64,000 bases of DNA from Cellulosimicrobium sp. Marseille-Q4280 (GCF_943181405.1 NZ_CALPBY010000001.1:1-64000); one strand, 5' to 3'. Positions 51,058-59,871 are shown, numbered from the stretch's first letter. Translations and numbers: made by a program. The notes: generated by a model from the sequence alone, not told the origin.

Positions 51058-52023
51058 TCAGCAGTACAGGTTCGCACCCGTCGTCGTGCCGAGGATCTGC
51101 GCGAACCGCTGGAACGCGGTCACGCGGGACTGGACCTGCGCCGGGTTGCCGCCGTTGCACTCGATCGACCCGTTGATCGACCGGATCGACTCGCCGAACC
51201 CGGCGCCGCCGACGATCGCCTGGTGCCCGGACATCGTGCCCGCGCCCGACTGCGTGTTCCAGAACCAGAGGCCCGTCTTCCACGCGACGGCCGGGTCGGT
51301 CTCCACGAGGTACGGGTTGTTGAGCAGGTCGATGCCGAGCGCGTCGCCCGCAGCCTTGTAGTTGTAGTTCCAGCTCAGCTGGACCGGGCCCTTGCCGTAG
51401 TACGCGCTCTGGCCCGCGGGGCAGCCGTACGGCTGCGAACGGTCGCAGTAGTGCGGGTAGTTGGCCGTGTTGATCTCCTTGACGTAGACCAGGCCGCCGG
51501 TCTCGTGGTTGACGTTCGCGAGGAACGCCGCGGCCTCGCGCTTCGCGATCTCCGTGCCGCCCGCCGACGCGAACTGCGGGTAGGCCGAGAGCGCCGCGAC
51601 CAGGCCGTCGTACGTGTAGAACGGGTTCCGGTTCGGGAACATCTGGTCGAACTGCGCCCGGCTGACGACGAAGCCGCCGGGCGTGCCCGGGTCGGTCGGG
51701 CCACCGGGGTCGGTCGTGCCGGCGCACGCGCCCTGCGAGCGCCACACGCCCCACTCGCCGGTGGTGCCGGGGCGCTCGTTCTGGGTCCACCAGCCTGCGC
51801 GCCAGTTCTGGCCGCCGTGCGACACGACGGCGCCACCGGTGTACACGGCGCCCGCGCTCCACGCGGGGGCGCACGCCGTGGCGGCCTGGGCGGACGGCGT
51901 CGGGCCGGCCGTGGTCAGCGCGAGCGCAGCGACGAGCGCCAGGGTGAGCGCGAGCAGCGCGGCGAGCGGCCGGGACAGCGGGGCCGGGAGCCGGGAGACA
52001 CGGGTCTGAGCGGGGGAGTGCAT
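51058..52023 (-). CDS. Secreted GH19 chitinase with N-terminal CBM5/12 module
   Basis: 321 residues. The signal peptide ends near AQAA (about 48). A chitin-binding CBM5/12 module lies at 52-100 (AWSAGAVYTGGAVVSHGGQNWRAGWWTQ...), then a Thr/Pro/Gly linker, then the GH19 catalytic domain (about 118-321). The catalytic acid Glu174 (NHETGG) and base Glu183 (YVKE) are nine residues apart, as in the Streptomyces ChiC type, with YYGKGPVQLSWNYNYKAAG forming the cleft. It is an endo-chitinase acting by inversion, also known for antifungal activity. The CBM is of the same type as in the LVIVD protein at 32496-34280. Confidence 0.95.
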   Translation of the reverse strand: MHSPAQTRVSRLPAPLSRPLAALLALTLALVAALALTTAGPTPSAQAATACAPAWSAGAVYTGGAVVSHGGQNWRAGWWTQNERPGTTGEWGVWRSQGACAGTTDPGGPTDPGTPGGFVVSRAQFDQMFPNRNPFYTYDGLVAALSAYPQFASAGGTEIAKREAAAFLANVNHETGGLVYVKEINTANYPHYCDRSQPYGCPAGQSAYYGKGPVQLSWNYNYKAAGDALGIDLLNNPYLVETDPAVAWKTGLWFWNTQSGAGTMSGHQAIVGGAGFGESIRSINGSIECNGGNPAQVQSRVTAFQRFAQILGTTTGANLYC

Positions 52024-52363
52024 CGGTGCACCTCTCGTCGGGATCGGGTCACCGACGAGCCTGTGCCGCCCGCCCTGGGATGGACAACCCCCGTACGGGG
52101 AACCCCGTAGTCGTCCGTCCCGCGTCCGGTCGCCCGGCTCCCGTGGCGTTCCGTCCGCCCGGCGTCCACGACGGCGCGCGCGGGTCTACCATCCGACCGC
52201 TCGTTCCTCGCGGCCTCCCGCCAGACCCGCCACGACCCGCGCGCGCCGTCGTTCCCGCCGGGCTCTCCGTGCGTCCCGGTCGGCTGCCGCGCTCCCGTCC
52301 CGGCGCCGTCCCACCTCGGCCCGTTCGTGCGAGGGGCGACGGGACGTGCCTCCGTGCTCGGCT
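52024..52363. other. Gap upstream of the chitinase gene, with 12-bp palindrome
   Basis: No gene is evident in these 340 bp. The perfect palindrome CCCCGTACGGGG (52089-52100), followed by a second CCCCGT half, lies about 66 bp upstream of the chitinase start and could be a regulator site. The rest is GC-rich and featureless to me. Confidence 0.55.
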
Positions 52364-53083
52364 CTAGCCCGGCACGGTCGCCGAGCGCGCGGCGACCACC
52401 GAGGGGTCGACCGGGACGCCGCCCGGGGGCAGCGGGGCGGGCCGTGCCGCGACCGAGCCGTGGCCCGCGACGTCGACGCCGACCGAGACGGCGCGCGCGG
52501 TGCCGTCGGTCACCTCGACCGTCGAGACGGACGCGTTCGGCAGCGCGGCGAGGCACGTCGGGTCGAGCGTCGCGAGGTAGGCGCCGAGCGTCAGCCCGTG
52601 CCCGACGACGAGCACGTCCCGGTCCTGCGTCGCACCCGGGCGGGCGGCGTCGTCGTGCGCGGCGACGATGCGGTCGAACACCGCGGCGACGCGGGCCATG
52701 AAGTCTGCCCCCGGCTCTCCCCCGCCGACGCCCGGGTGGGTGCCGGCGAGGACGGCGGGGACGAGCTCGGACCACGGCTCGACCGCGTCGAGCTCGTGCT
52801 CGGGCCGGCGCTCGAACGTGCCGAACGACAGCTCGCGCAGGTCGTGGTCGACCGTCATGGTCAGGTCGGGGTGGTGACGCAGGATCTCCATCGCCGTGAG
52901 GACGGCCCGGCCTTGCGGCGAGGAGTACGCGGTGTGGAAGTCGTGGCGCGCGAGGTGCTGCGCCGTCACGCGGACGCCGGCGCGGCCGGTGCGCGTGAGG
53001 GGGGAGTCGCACGCGCCCTGGAGATGGCGGCGCGCGTTGAGGACGGTCTGCCCGTGGCGGACGAGCGTGATCGTGAGGGTCAT
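52364..53083 (-). CDS. Histidine phosphatase (phosphoglycerate-mutase-like) protein
   Basis: 239 residues from ATG with GGAAGGG upstream. The branch-1 histidine phosphatase signature LVRHGQTVLN carries the phospho-acceptor His, and GHGLTLG is the second His motif; RELSFGTFERRPEHELD supplies the acid Glu. It removes phosphate from a sugar, cofactor or protein in the cytoplasm; the substrate is unknown. The C-terminal 30 residues are a Pro/Ala/Val tail. It stands alone between the chitinase and a membrane protein gene. Confidence 0.9.
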   Translation of the reverse strand: MTLTITLVRHGQTVLNARRHLQGACDSPLTRTGRAGVRVTAQHLARHDFHTAYSSPQGRAVLTAMEILRHHPDLTMTVDHDLRELSFGTFERRPEHELDAVEPWSELVPAVLAGTHPGVGGGEPGADFMARVAAVFDRIVAAHDDAARPGATQDRDVLVVGHGLTLGAYLATLDPTCLAALPNASVSTVEVTDGTARAVSVGVDVAGHGSVAARPAPLPPGGVPVDPSVVAARSATVPG

Positions 53084-53181
53084 CGTCGGTGTGCCCTTCC
53101 GGTGGTTCCCGGTGTCGCGGTCGACCGCGACGCTAGCGCGCCGAGGTGACCGGGCGGCGTCGGGCAGGGGTCCGGGAGGAG

Positions 53182-54408
53182 TCAGGCAGGGGTCCGGTCG
53201 GTGACCGGGCGCGCTCGCTGCCCCGCGCCCTCGCCCTGCACCTGCTCGTCCCGCTGCGCCAGCTCGTCCCGTGCCGCGTCCTCGCCCTCCTCGCCGTGGT
53301 CCGGAACCGCGGGGTCCTCCGTGGCCACCGGCGCCGGAGCGGGCCAGGGGTCCTCGACGGGGACGCCCTCCGGCACGACGGTCCCCGCGTGCCGGTGGAC
53401 CAGGACGGTCAGCAGCGCGACGACCCAGCCGAGCCCGATGCCCCAGGCCAGGGCGTCCTGCACCGGGGGCAGCACCTGGTTCAGGTCCGGTCCGGACAGC
53501 GACCCGAACACCTCGAGGCGGTGCGCCACCTCGCGCACCGCGGCGGCGGTCGCCGCCGCGGCGACGCACGCGAACCACACCGCGAGCCCCAGCGCGACGC
53601 GGCCGGTCGCCGGCGGCAGCCGCCGCGTCGCGAGCGCCACGAGCACGCCGACGACGAGCGCGACGACGCCGAGCAGCCCCAGCTCGACCGGCTGGTCGAG
53701 GAGGTCCTGCGGGCTCTCGCCCCAGCGCATCGCGGGCGGCGGGACGCGGCCGTCGAGCGGGCCGAGGACGTCGCGCGCCCACGACGTCGCGAGCAGCACC
53801 TGGCGCGCGAGCCCGGCGCCCGCCCACACGGCGACCGCCGACACCACGGCCGTGAGCACCGCGGGCAGGATCCGCACGTGCGGCAGGGCGCGCGCGTGCC
53901 GCGACCCCGCCGGGTCGTCGCGCCGGTCGTTGAGCGCGAGCGTCACGACGACGGCGAGGCCCACCACCCAGCCGTTCACCAGGCCCCAGTACCCGTCCAC
54001 GAGCGCGCCGAGGAGACCCGACGTGCGCTCCGCCGTCCACGGCAGCGTCATGCCCGAGAACCAGCGCGCGGTCCCCGCGCCGACGGCCGCCGCCACCACG
54101 GTGAACCACACCGCGAGGAAGGCCGCCCAGCGGCCCGTCCACAGCGGGAGGCGCCGTACCGCGAGGAACGTGCCGAGCGCGGCGACGGCGCCCGCGAGGA
54201 CCGCGGTGAGGACCGCGCTCCCGGTCAGCGGCTCGCCGCCGAGAACGAGGCCGGTCGGGTGCGGCAGGACGGTCCGGACGATCGCGCCGTGGACGAGGTA
54301 GGTGGCGTTCGCGTGCACCCAGTCGGCGGCCTGGCCCGTCAGCAGCCACAGCAGCGCGGTGAGCAGTCCGGCGACGGCGACGGGAGGGGCGGTCCTCGAT
54401 GACGGCAT
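53182..54408 (-). CDS. Polytopic membrane protein of unknown function
   Basis: 408 residues from ATG (MPSSRTAPP). About eight hydrophobic segments run to residue 345, in two similar halves: each half has a W-rich turn (RRLPLWTGRWAAFLAVWF and RRLPPATGRVALGLAVWF), which points to an internal duplication. The last about 60 residues are acidic and Gln/Glu-rich, probably cytoplasmic. No transport or enzyme motif is recognised. The two halves could form a pore or carrier-like fold, but that is speculation. Confidence 0.75.
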   Translation of the reverse strand: MPSSRTAPPVAVAGLLTALLWLLTGQAADWVHANATYLVHGAIVRTVLPHPTGLVLGGEPLTGSAVLTAVLAGAVAALGTFLAVRRLPLWTGRWAAFLAVWFTVVAAAVGAGTARWFSGMTLPWTAERTSGLLGALVDGYWGLVNGWVVGLAVVVTLALNDRRDDPAGSRHARALPHVRILPAVLTAVVSAVAVWAGAGLARQVLLATSWARDVLGPLDGRVPPPAMRWGESPQDLLDQPVELGLLGVVALVVGVLVALATRRLPPATGRVALGLAVWFACVAAAATAAAVREVAHRLEVFGSLSGPDLNQVLPPVQDALAWGIGLGWVVALLTVLVHRHAGTVVPEGVPVEDPWPAPAPVATEDPAVPDHGEEGEDAARDELAQRDEQVQGEGAGQRARPVTDRTPA

Positions 54409-54540
54409 CCTGCGAGGGTAGTGGCACCCGGGTGTCACGAAGCACGTCGAGCCGGACATCTCCGGCGGGCGCCGGAGGGGCGCGAGGTCGACCAGGCACG
54501 TCGTGGAGCTGACCGGCTGACGGGTCGTAGGGTGGGCGCC

Positions 54541-55086
54541 GTGCCGACCGCCGCCGACCTCGCCGCCGCCGTCGGGCAGCGGCTCGAGCAGACGCCCTAC
54601 CGGATCGTCGACCCGCGCCCGGACGGGTTCACGATGCAGCTCGACCTCGCCGACGCGCGCTGGTGGGGCGTGCTGTCCCGCAGCGGTCTGCGGGAGACGT
54701 ACGACTTCGTCGTCCGGGTCGAGCCGGACGGGCCGGGCTACTCGATCCTCGAACGCCGGACGCAGGTCGAGTGGGTCGTCGGCGCGCACGGCCCGCAGCC
54801 ACGGCTCGGAGGGGTGCTCTCGGCGTCCCGGTTCGACGGGACGAGCTGGACGTACTCGGCGAAGATCCGGGTCGGGCTCGACGACGAGGGGCGGCTGCGC
54901 GCCGTCGTCGCCTACGCGTTCTCGCCGGTCCACGGCCGCCGCATCATCCGGGAGGCGGCGAGCTCGCTCGGGCTGCGCCTGCGGATGACCGGGCGGTCGA
55001 AGGTCGCCCTCGGGGCGGCGATCCTCGGCGGTGTGGTGGCGGTCCTCGGCGTCGTCGTCGCGATCGTGGCGTCCGGCGCCGCCTGA
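54541..55086 (+). CDS. Hypothetical protein with C-terminal membrane anchor
   Basis: 181 residues from GTG (VPTAADLAAA). A strand-rich cytoplasmic region (residues about 20-125: RIVDPRPDGFTMQLDLADARWWG, ETYDFVVRVEPDGPGYSILERRTQVEW) is followed by a basic helix and one hydrophobic segment at the end (about 158-178). I recognise no family. It is divergent from the polytopic membrane protein, 132 bp apart, and is followed by an alpha/beta hydrolase gene. Confidence 0.7.
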   Translation: MPTAADLAAAVGQRLEQTPYRIVDPRPDGFTMQLDLADARWWGVLSRSGLRETYDFVVRVEPDGPGYSILERRTQVEWVVGAHGPQPRLGGVLSASRFDGTSWTYSAKIRVGLDDEGRLRAVVAYAFSPVHGRRIIREAASSLGLRLRMTGRSKVALGAAILGGVVAVLGVVVAIVASGAA

Positions 55087-55264
55087 CGCGCACGCCGTCC
55101 CGGCGGACGACCGCCGAGCCCGCGGGACCCGCGGAGGCGAGCCGGGCGCGACGACCGCAACCGAGGCCGATCAGTTCTCGTCGGTCCCCGCGTCTACCGT
55201 CCATGAACGCCGACCCGCCGCGCAGAGCGGCCGGGCCAGCAGGACCGACGACGCGGAGGCTGAC

Positions 55265-56131
55265 ATGAGCGAGCGCACCACCCACACCCTGGACGTGCCC
55301 GGTGCCGTCCTCACCTACGACGTGATCGAGCCCGGCACCCCGGGCGACCAGCCGCCGCTCGTCGTCATGGGCTCGCCGATGGGGGCCTCCGGCTTCACGC
55401 AGCTCGCCGAGCTGTTCGGCGACCGCACCGTCGTCCTCTACGACCCGCGCGGAGCCGAGCGCAGCACGCTCGCGCCCGGCGGCGAGGTGACCATGCCGCT
55501 GCACGCGGACGACCTGCACCGGATCGTCGAGGCGCTCGGCATCGGCCCGGTCGACGTCTTCGGGTCGAGCGGCGGCGGGATCGTCGGCCTGTCCTGGATC
55601 GAGCAGCACCCGGAGGACCTGCGCACCTTCGTCGCGCACGAGCCGCCGCTCACGGCCGTGCTCGAGGACCGCGAGGTCGCCGACGCGGCGGAGCTCGACA
55701 TCGTGGCCACCTACCACCGGGACGGGTACGGGCCGGCGATGGCGAAGTTCATCGCCCTCATCAGCCATGTCGGCCCGCTGCCGGCCGACTACCTCGACCG
55801 CCCCGCGCCCGACCCCGCCATGTTCGGGATGCCGACCGAGGACGACGGCTCCCGCGACGACGTGCTGCTGTACGGCAACCTCGCGGCCCAGCCGCTGTAC
55901 GCGCCGGACGTCGAGGCCCTGCGGTCGTCCGGGGTGCGGATCGTCCCCGCGGTCAGCGCGGACGGCGAGGGCACGCTCGCCTGGCGCGGCGGGGTCGCCG
56001 TCGCCGGGGCGCTCGGCGTCGAGGCCGTGACGTTCCCCGGCGACCACGGCGGCTTCATGGTCAGCGAGTGGTCGCCGGACAACGACCCCGCGGCGTTCGC
56101 GAAGACCCTGCGCGAGGTGCTCGCGGGCTGA
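55265..56131 (+). CDS. Alpha/beta hydrolase
   Basis: 288 residues from ATG. The opening beta strands LVVMGSPMGASGFTQLAELF and VVLYDPRGAERS are typical of the fold. The nucleophile elbow FGSSGGGIVGL carries the catalytic Ser, and the late PGDHGGF gives the His. The acid residue is not certain. It resembles esterases or peroxidase-like hydrolases acting on small substrates. The gap upstream (178 bp) is non-coding; the convergent gap downstream carries an unusual repeat cluster. Confidence 0.88.
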   Translation: MSERTTHTLDVPGAVLTYDVIEPGTPGDQPPLVVMGSPMGASGFTQLAELFGDRTVVLYDPRGAERSTLAPGGEVTMPLHADDLHRIVEALGIGPVDVFGSSGGGIVGLSWIEQHPEDLRTFVAHEPPLTAVLEDREVADAAELDIVATYHRDGYGPAMAKFIALISHVGPLPADYLDRPAPDPAMFGMPTEDDGSRDDVLLYGNLAAQPLYAPDVEALRSSGVRIVPAVSADGEGTLAWRGGVAVAGALGVEAVTFPGDHGGFMVSEWSPDNDPAAFAKTLREVLAG

Positions 56132-56140
56132 CCCGCGCGT

Positions 56141-56265
56141 CGAGATCGGCAGTGCGGCGTGAGACCGGTCCTCCAGAGGGCCGGTCTCACGTCATTCTGC
56201 CGATCTCGCGTCCTTCTGCCGATCTCACGTCCTTCTGCCGATCTCACGTCTCGCTGTCGATCTCA
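56141..56265. repeat. Hairpin and four tandem 19-bp units at a convergent junction
   Basis: CGAGATCGGCAG (56141-56152) pairs with CTGCCGATCTCG (56197-56208), and inside it CGTGAGACCGG (56158-56168) pairs with CCGGTCTCACG (56181-56191). From 56190 a 19-bp unit (CGTCCTTCTGCCGATCTCA) is repeated four times to 56265. The last unit contains the stop codon of the minus-strand bPH gene. Confidence 0.9.
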
Positions 56266-56901
56266 GGGCTCCGTCGTCCCGTAGACGGGGCGCGAGAAGG
56301 CGAGGACGATCCCCAGCCCCTGGCGCGCGGCGAGGAGCGAGCGGTCGTCGGGGTGGTCCAGGAGGTGGCGCAGCACGAGCGCGACCGCCTCGGCGTCGAC
56401 GAGGTCGACGGCGCCCAGGTCTGGTGCGGCACCCGGCGCGCGCGCCCGCAGGAGGTCCTCGCCCTCGGCCAGGACGATGCGGGCCCCGTCGTGCAGGTCC
56501 ACGGCCACGGACGGACGGCGCTCGCCCGGCACGACCCGCACGTCGGCGACGTCGTCCCAGCGCACGACGACGCGCGTCGTCTCCGTGCGACCCGTCGGCA
56601 GCTCGACCCCGTCGGGTCGCAGGACGACCGACCCGCGCAGCGGGGCGCGCACGTACAGACCGAGACCGCACGCGAACCCGAGCGCCGCCAGGGCGGCCAC
56701 GAACCCGGCGAACCCCTCCTCGGCACGCAGCGCCAGCACGGACAGCACCACGCACCCGCCGAGCAGGGCGACGAGGATCAGCAGCACCGCGAGGAAGTCC
56801 ACGAAGGGCGAGAGGCGCTCGCGGCCGCGCACTCCGCGGCGCACGCGAGTCCAGACCATCGCGCGCCGGTGCACGGGCACGGGTCGAGCGGTGCGGGTCA
56901 C
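56263..56901 (-). CDS. Membrane protein with bacterial PH-like domain
   Basis: 212 residues from GTG at 56901; an ATG at 56859 (198 residues) is an alternative and neither has a strong ribosome site. Two hydrophobic helices (about 32-52 and 58-78) precede a PH-like sheet: RGSVVLRPDGVELPTGRTETTRVVVRWDDVADVRVVPGERRPSVAVDL. The C-terminal Leu/Asp-rich helix ends in a region with DHPDDRSLLAARQG. No function is known for this class. Its stop codon is in a tandem repeat. Confidence 0.75.
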   Translation of the reverse strand: MTRTARPVPVHRRAMVWTRVRRGVRGRERLSPFVDFLAVLLILVALLGGCVVLSVLALRAEEGFAGFVAALAALGFACGLGLYVRAPLRGSVVLRPDGVELPTGRTETTRVVVRWDDVADVRVVPGERRPSVAVDLHDGARIVLAEGEDLLRARAPGAAPDLGAVDLVDAEAVALVLRHLLDHPDDRSLLAARQGLGIVLAFSRPVYGTTEP

Positions 56902-56987
56902 GGGACCAGTGTCCCGGATCCGTGGACCGCGTCGGCCCGGGTCGGCCGACGGCGACGTCCCGGGTCGGCGGTGGACGACCTCCCGCC

Positions 56988-58097
56988 TCAGCGGATGCGG
57001 ACGCCTGCCTCGCGGAGCGCGTCGAGCATCGCGTCGAGGCCGAACGCGTCGACGGGACCCAGCGCGCCGGTACCCCGGACGCCGTCCTCGGCCGCCCGCA
57101 GAGCACCCCACGCGAGGAACCGGGCGGTGAGGTCGTAGGGGTCCGGCCCGTCGAGGCGGACGCGCCGCAGCAGCGCGCCGTCGGCGTCGCGGGCGTCGGC
57201 GACCACGTGGCTCCGCGACCGCGCGCGTCTCGCGGCGTCGGGGCCGCCGGACGAGCCGGTCGACCTGGCTTCGAGCACGCGGCGCACCCGGGGGCCGAGG
57301 CCGGGGACCCGGAGCGCGCCGGTGAGGACCGCCGTCGCCGCGGGCACGAGCCGCAGCGAGGGGGTCCTCGCGCCGATCACGACGTCGACGTCGCGCAGAC
57401 CGGGCGCGAGCGCCGGCAGGGTGAACGGCTCGGTGCCGCCCGCCGAGACGCCCCGGACCCGCCGTCCGTGCCCGAGCTCGAAGGTCACGACCCGCGCGCC
57501 GACCCGCTCCGCGCGCAGGCGCCCGCCGCGGAAGGCGTACGACGGCTCGAGCACGACCCGCGCCGCGCTCGCCCGGGTGCCACCGCTGATGCCGCCCCCG
57601 CCGCTGCCGAAGTAGCCGATGCTCAGCCGCGTCGTGGCGTCACCCGCCTCGCGGAGCGCGAGGGCGCCTGCGACGTTGCCGGGCACCCAGTCGTGGCCGA
57701 ACGCCGTGAGGAGCGCCGTGCCCGCCGCGTGGGCACGCGGGCCGTATCGCTCGACGACGTCGCGGATGAACGCGGGCTCGCCGGTCGAGTCGAGATAGAC
57801 CGCGCCGGTGTCGATCGCAGCCTCGATCGCCGGGCCGCCGTGCCGCACGAAGGGACCCACCATCGACACGAGCACGTCGCCGTGCTCGACGAGCGCGCGC
57901 ACCGTGGCCGGGTCGTCGACGTCGGCGATCGCCGTCTCGAGCCGCGGACCGGTCACGCTCGTCAGGTCGTCGACGAGCGACGCCAGCCTGTCGCGCGACC
58001 GCCCGGCGAGCAAGGGGCGCGCCCCGAGACGCACGAGCTCGTGCGCGACGAGCGTTCCGGTGTATCCCGTGGCGCCGAGCAGGACGATCCGCTGCAT
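56988..58097 (-). CDS. Saccharopine dehydrogenase-like/trans-acting enoyl reductase family protein
   Basis: 369 residues from ATG (MQRIVLLGATGYTG), where the Rossmann nucleotide-binding motif GATGYTG begins at residue 8. Further family features are LLAGRSRDRL (phosphate-binding Arg/Ser), VLVSMVGPFVRHGGPAIEAAIDTGAVYLDSTGEP and GHDWVPGNVAG. It is an NAD(P)-dependent oxidoreductase related to saccharopine dehydrogenase and to the mycobacterial trans-acting enoyl reductase; no polyketide genes are nearby, so the substrate is unknown. Confidence 0.87.
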   Translation of the reverse strand: MQRIVLLGATGYTGTLVAHELVRLGARPLLAGRSRDRLASLVDDLTSVTGPRLETAIADVDDPATVRALVEHGDVLVSMVGPFVRHGGPAIEAAIDTGAVYLDSTGEPAFIRDVVERYGPRAHAAGTALLTAFGHDWVPGNVAGALALREAGDATTRLSIGYFGSGGGGISGGTRASAARVVLEPSYAFRGGRLRAERVGARVVTFELGHGRRVRGVSAGGTEPFTLPALAPGLRDVDVVIGARTPSLRLVPAATAVLTGALRVPGLGPRVRRVLEARSTGSSGGPDAARRARSRSHVVADARDADGALLRRVRLDGPDPYDLTARFLAWGALRAAEDGVRGTGALGPVDAFGLDAMLDALREAGVRIR

Positions 58098-58180
58098 CCG
58101 GTGAGCGTACGAGCGCGACGGCGTCCTCGCGCGCTCCCAGCCGCCTGCGGAGGTGGCATCGCTCCCACATGCTGAGCGCT

Positions 58181-58194
58181 CTGTCGATCGACAG
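58181..58194. promoter_or_regulatory. 14-bp perfect palindrome upstream of the laccase promoter
   Basis: CTGTCGATCGACAG is fully self-complementary. It lies 40 bp before the TTGACA hexamer, between the divergent saccharopine-dehydrogenase-like and laccase genes, so it could be an operator for either one. Confidence 0.55.
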
Positions 58195-58234
58195 GGGACT
58201 TTTGCGCGTTGGCGACAAAACTTCCGTACACCTG

Positions 58235-58263
58235 TTGACACCGCTGTCTAGGTGGGGTGTGAT
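58235..58263 (+). promoter_or_regulatory. Sigma70-type promoter candidate for the laccase unit
   Basis: TTGACA (58235-58240) and TGTGAT (58258-58263) are separated by 17 bp. The -35 box is a consensus match, and the -10 box fits three of six with the key final T. The start of transcription would leave a leader of about 350 bases. Confidence 0.5.
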
Positions 58264-58621
58264 GAATCTCAGTTGCCCCTGGAATCCACCGGGGGATCCG
58301 GACGTCGGGCCCAGGGGAAGCCGGGCGTCCGGACCGACCGCCGGCCCGCACGCATCGCGGCGTGCACCGGCACGGCCCTCGCTGGCCCTGGACCTCCTCG
58401 CGGCTCGGGTACCTGCCCACCGCGCGGTGCGCCCCGCCCGTCCGACAACCTGATCACGCCTCCGACGTACCTCCAGCGCGGGAACGACCCCGCGTCCTCA
58501 GTCGTGCCCTCGCGGCACGGGCCCCGGCCCGCGACCGCTCGATCGAAAGACGTGGCACCGAACGCCGCGGCGCGCCGACGCGCCGGGTCGACTCGGCATG
58601 CCTCCGTCCGGAAGGAGAACC

Positions 58622-59773
58622 ATGTCCGCACCGACGACAGACGGTGAGTCCCCCACGAAGCCGCTGTCCCGACGCTCCCTGCTCGTCGGGGCCGGCGTCG
58701 TCGCCGCGAGCCCCGCGGCGGCGCTCGTGCTCGGCTCGGGAGGCAGCGTCGTCGCGGCCGCGCCCGCGGCCGCCGCAGGCTCGACCGCCGCGGCACCCGT
58801 CGCCGCCGCGGCGAGCGGCACCCGCAAGATCACGATGTACGCGGAGCGCATCGACGACCGGACCGTCGGCTACGGGCTCGAGCCGGGGAAGGCCACGGTG
58901 CCCGGCCCGATCCTCGAGATGTGGGAGGGCGAGACGCTCGAGATCACGCTGGTCAACACCACCGACCAGCGGCTGTCGATCCACCCCCACGGCGTGAACT
59001 ACGACGTCAACAGCGACGGGAGCCCCTTCAACGACTCGTTCAACGAGCCGGGGGAGACCCGCACGTACGTCTGGTCGACCGTGCCGATGCGCCGCGACCG
59101 CGGCATCTGGATGCCCGGGAGCGCCGGCTACTGGCACTACCACGACCACGCGTGGGGCGAGCACGGGACGCCGGGCATCGCCGCCGGGCTGTACGGCGCG
59201 CTCGTCGTGCGCCGGGTCGGGGACGTGCTGCCCGAGAAGCAGTTCACCGTCGTGTTCAACGACATGCTCATCAACAACAAGGCCGCTCCGGACACGCCGA
59301 TGTTCGAGGCGAACCTCGGGGAGCGCGTCGAGTTCATCTGCATCGGGCACGGCAACACGTTCCACACGTTCCACCTGCACGCGCACCGCTGGGCGAACAA
59401 CCGCACCGGTCTGCTGTCCGGGCGTGAGGACGTGACCCAGGTCGTGGACAACCGCGACCTCAACCCCGGCGACGCGTTCGGGTTCCAGGTCGTCGCCGGG
59501 CTGGGGGTCGGGGCCGGCGCGTGGATGTACCACTGCCACGTCCAGTTCCACGCCGACGGCGGGATGGCCGGCATCTTCCTCGTCCGCAACGCCGACGGCA
59601 GCATGCCGACCGGTGCCCAGGAGTCCATCGACCGCTTCCAGGCGCACGGCGGGCACGCGGCGTCGGGCACGTCCAGCGGGACGACGGCGACCACGGAGCC
59701 CGGGGCGGACGCCGCCCCCACGGACCACGGCGTGGCGGGCCTGCCGCCGCTGGCGGTGCACACCGACCACTGA
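58622..59773 (+). CDS. Tat-exported small laccase-type multicopper oxidase
   Basis: 383 residues from ATG with AAGGAGAA upstream. A Tat signal (SRRSLLVG near 16-23) and an Ala-rich hydrophobic segment export it. Two cupredoxin domains of the small-laccase kind carry all copper motifs: HPHG (121-124), WHYHDHAW (His172, 174, 176), HTFHLHAH (His248-255) and YHCHVQFHADGGM (Cys305 and flanking His/Met for type 1 copper). It oxidises phenolic or metal substrates with O2. A His/Asp/Thr-rich tail of about 50 residues follows. The next gene encodes a PQQ-type sugar dehydrogenase fusion 98 bp away, suggesting a joint redox role. Confidence 0.93.
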   Translation: MSAPTTDGESPTKPLSRRSLLVGAGVVAASPAAALVLGSGGSVVAAAPAAAAGSTAAAPVAAAASGTRKITMYAERIDDRTVGYGLEPGKATVPGPILEMWEGETLEITLVNTTDQRLSIHPHGVNYDVNSDGSPFNDSFNEPGETRTYVWSTVPMRRDRGIWMPGSAGYWHYHDHAWGEHGTPGIAAGLYGALVVRRVGDVLPEKQFTVVFNDMLINNKAAPDTPMFEANLGERVEFICIGHGNTFHTFHLHAHRWANNRTGLLSGREDVTQVVDNRDLNPGDAFGFQVVAGLGVGAGAWMYHCHVQFHADGGMAGIFLVRNADGSMPTGAQESIDRFQAHGGHAASGTSSGTTATTEPGADAAPTDHGVAGLPPLAVHTDH

Positions 59774-59871
59774 CCCGGTTCCCGCACCACCAGGAGCCGT
59801 ACCACCAGCCGTTCCACCCCGGCGCCCGGTCCCGTCCGGGTGCACCGCACCGATGACGAAGGAGTTGGAGA

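Larger units (their letters stand above)
58098..58621. other. Long leader/promoter region upstream of the laccase gene
   Basis: These 524 bp carry no convincing protein. The perfect palindrome CTGTCGATCGACAG (58181-58194) and a promoter candidate (58235-58263) lie near the left side. About 350 bp of untranslated leader would remain before the laccase start. The leader shows several GC-rich inverted repeats but no known riboswitch that I recognise. Confidence 0.55.

Noticed and set aside
56190-56265. 19-bp repeats as a CRISPR array or attachment site
   Set aside because: There are no spacers, no integrase or tRNA, and the units derive from the neighbouring hairpin arm.
58252-58647. A 131-residue frame upstream of the laccase gene
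   Set aside because: It is low-complexity Arg/Pro/Gly without a ribosome site and ends within the laccase gene; more likely leader RNA.
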